DNA from: Bacteroidales bacterium
GTDB taxonomy: Bacteria > Bacteroidota > Bacteroidia > Bacteroidales > UBA1715
NCBI GenBank assembly: GCA_017618935.1
Contig: JAFZTG010000037.1
Coordinates: 1 to 7,787 of the forward strand
Direction of reading: 5' to 3'
Length of the DNA stretch: 7,787 nt
How positions within the stretch are numbered: the stretch's first letter is position 1; each line of letters starts with the position of its first letter. The notes under the pieces are model-generated. The model saw only the letters and a program-made list of their open reading frames with translations. It did no database searches and was not told the origin of the DNA. A program made the position numbers and the translations under genes. Shown one piece after another: positions 6,827 through 7,787 of this stretch.

Positions 6827-7330
6827 ATGAAAATTAAAATTATCTGTTTCAGTTTGTTGGCGTTTCTATTTTCTTGCTCACATCAAGAAAAAATGCCAAG
6901 TCCTCAAGAGTATAAATCAACAAATAAAGAAAATATGGAAGAAGTGTATAATTTTATTAAATCGTGCAATTACTATTTTATTGCTACGACAGAAGGGGAT
7001 CAGCCACGTGTGCGACCATTCGGAACAATTAATATTTTTGAGGACAAATTATATATACAAACGGGACATTCCAAGCGTATAGCCAAGCAGTTGGCCGAAA
7101 ATCCCAAAGTGGAAATTTGTGCATACAACGGAACAACACAGTGGGTACGTGTGGAAGCTACTTTAGCTGAAGATTCCCGTATTGAGGCTAAGAAATCCAT
7201 GCTTGACGCATATCCGTCGCTACAAAAAATGTATAGTGCAGAAGATGACAATACAGCAGTGTATTATTTGACAAATGCTACTGCATGGTTCAGTTCGTTT
7301 ACGGATTCCACACGAGCAGTTTCGTTTTAA
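6827..7330 (+). CDS. Predicted lipoprotein with pyridoxamine 5'-phosphate oxidase-like (FMN split-barrel) domain
   Basis: The 167-residue product has two parts. Residues 1-17 look like a lipoprotein signal: a Lys-rich start, a hydrophobic run, then LAFLFSC with C17 as the candidate lipidated cysteine (the Phe at -2 is not ideal). A polar spacer (18-36) leads to a complete small PNPOx-like domain (about 37-167). This shows MEEVYNFIKSC, YYFIATTEGDQPRVRPFGTI (49-68), the strand KLYIQTG with following HSKRIAKQLAENPKVEI, and VRVEATLAED. The family binds FMN or F420, and the PRVRPFG segment is part of the usual flavin-site region, but many members are of unknown activity. The domain alone matches the family's usual size of about 130-140 residues. 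An internal ATG at 6935 (M37) would give just that cytosolic form, so export depends on the upstream start at 6827, which is supported by the promoter at 6769. It is divergent from the metallopeptidase gene. True pyridoxine-phosphate oxidase activity is not implied. Confidence 0.88.
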   Translation: MKIKIICFSLLAFLFSCSHQEKMPSPQEYKSTNKENMEEVYNFIKSCNYYFIATTEGDQPRVRPFGTINIFEDKLYIQTGHSKRIAKQLAENPKVEICAYNGTTQWVRVEATLAEDSRIEAKKSMLDAYPSLQKMYSAEDDNTAVYYLTNATAWFSSFTDSTRAVSF

Positions 7331-7364
7331 GTTTTTGTGACTCATAGACTTGTTTTGTAAAAGT

Positions 7365-7385
7365 AAAAATGATACTCGCATTTTT
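7365..7385 (+). terminator. Possible weak terminator hairpin after the lipoprotein gene
   Basis: AAAAATG (7365-7371) and CATTTTT (7379-7385) form a perfect 7-bp stem with a 7-nt loop, followed by CATTTTAATTTA. It starts 34 nt after the stop codon at 7330 and precedes the hppA promoter. The stem has only one G-C pair, so it would be weak as a terminator; the position is the main support. Confidence 0.4.
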
Positions 7386-7428
7386 CATTTTAATTTATGA
7401 AAAACAGTAAAGTGAATGAGATTTGTGT

Positions 7429-7436
7429 TATCTTTG
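7429..7436 (+). promoter_or_regulatory. Candidate -7 promoter element for hppA
   Basis: TATCTTTG matches TAnnTTTG, with a predicted start near 7442 and an A/T-rich leader of about 38 nt before the ATG at 7480. No good -33 box is evident. It suggests that the pyrophosphatase gene is transcribed separately from the lipoprotein gene. Confidence 0.55.
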
Positions 7437-7479
7437 TTTAGTTTATTTGACAAAATTTTTAATTTAAAAATGTAATATT

Positions 7480-7787
7480 ATGGAAAGTTTAATTTATGTA
7501 GTTCTTGTGGCTTCGTTGGTTGCACTGGGATTCGCATTTGTGTTTTATCGCCAAATGCTGAAGGAATCCGAAGGAACCGACTTGATGAAAAAAATTGCGG
7601 AACACGTCCGTAAAGGTGCTATGGCGTACCTCAAACAGCAGTACAAAGTGGTGATTATCGTGTTCATCGTCCTTGCTGTAATCTTCTCCGTTATGGCGTT
7701 TTTCGGTCTGCAAAACAGTTGGGTGCCGTTCGCTTTCTTGACGGGAGGTTTCTTCTCGGGCTTGGCTGGTTTCTTCGGTATGAAGAC
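7480..7787 (+). CDS. hppA: Membrane-bound ion-translocating pyrophosphatase, N-terminal part (cut by window edge)
   Basis: The first 102 codons of an inner-membrane enzyme that couples pyrophosphate hydrolysis to H+ and/or Na+ export. The fragment opens with a transmembrane helix (about 4-23). A cytoplasmic stretch follows with the family pattern KKIAEHVRKGAMAYLKQQYK (37-56), then a second helix (about 57-76) and a third ending in GGFFSGLAGFFGMK (89-102), all typical of the N-terminus of membrane pyrophosphatases. The ATG at 7480 is the first in frame, and an ATG at 7470 meets a stop at once. The catalytic Asp/Lys loops and the residues that set ion specificity and K+ dependence lie beyond the window, so H+ versus Na+ pumping cannot be decided here. 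A full protein would be some 650-800 residues in this family. Confidence 0.95.
   Translation, partial: MESLIYVVLVASLVALGFAFVFYRQMLKESEGTDLMKKIAEHVRKGAMAYLKQQYKVVIIVFIVLAVIFSVMAFFGLQNSWVPFAFLTGGFFSGLAGFFGMK

Overview
The window looks like chromosomal DNA of an AT-rich member of the Bacteroidota, most likely an anaerobic Bacteroidales-type organism. Three signs point there. The glycoside hydrolase carries a type IX secretion (Por) C-terminal sorting tail, a system confined to this phylum. Genes are preceded by A/T-rich leaders with no clear Shine-Dalgarno, and by TAnnTTTG-like -7 elements typical of Bacteroidota promoters. The protein families (RimM, long-form SahH, a V-type membrane pyrophosphatase, a small split-barrel flavoprotein) also fit. 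The species cannot be named from this sequence.

Layout: the left edge (1-319, +) is RNase P RNA, essentially complete, ending 4 nt from the stop codon of the convergent rimM. On the minus strand, a bile-acid:Na+ symporter family (BASS) transporter (867-1814) is followed after 12 nt by rimM (324-854). Upstream of that pair lies a 211-bp gap holding its promoter and a strong hairpin terminator belonging to ahcY. ahcY (S-adenosylhomocysteine hydrolase, 2026-3459, -) has its own promoter. Upstream of ahcY, and 102 bp away, is a probable two-gene transcript: a YpfJ-type zinc metallopeptidase (5753-6625, -), then after 19 nt a secreted GH9 cellulase-type enzyme (3562-5733, -). A 201-bp divergent region with several inverted repeats separates this pair from a plus-strand lipoprotein carrying a pyridoxamine-phosphate-oxidase-like domain (6827-7330). 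The right edge is the start of a membrane-bound ion-pumping pyrophosphatase (7480 to beyond 7787, +).

Most of this is housekeeping: tRNA processing (RNase P), 30S maturation (RimM), the methyl cycle (AhcY) and PPi-driven ion pumping (HppA). The accessory parts are the T9SS-routed GH9 enzyme with its metallopeptidase partner and the lipid-anchored flavoprotein-like protein. For four genes (ahcY, GH9, metallopeptidase, lipoprotein) the choice of start matters. In the first three the longest open frame runs into a promoter or into the upstream gene, and a shorter internal ATG is better supported. In the fourth, the first ATG decides whether the protein is exported.

No stretch longer than about 211 bp lacks a gene. 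I see no CRISPR array, insertion sequence, tRNA, prophage, defence system or clear unknown multigene system here. The findings are modest and local.
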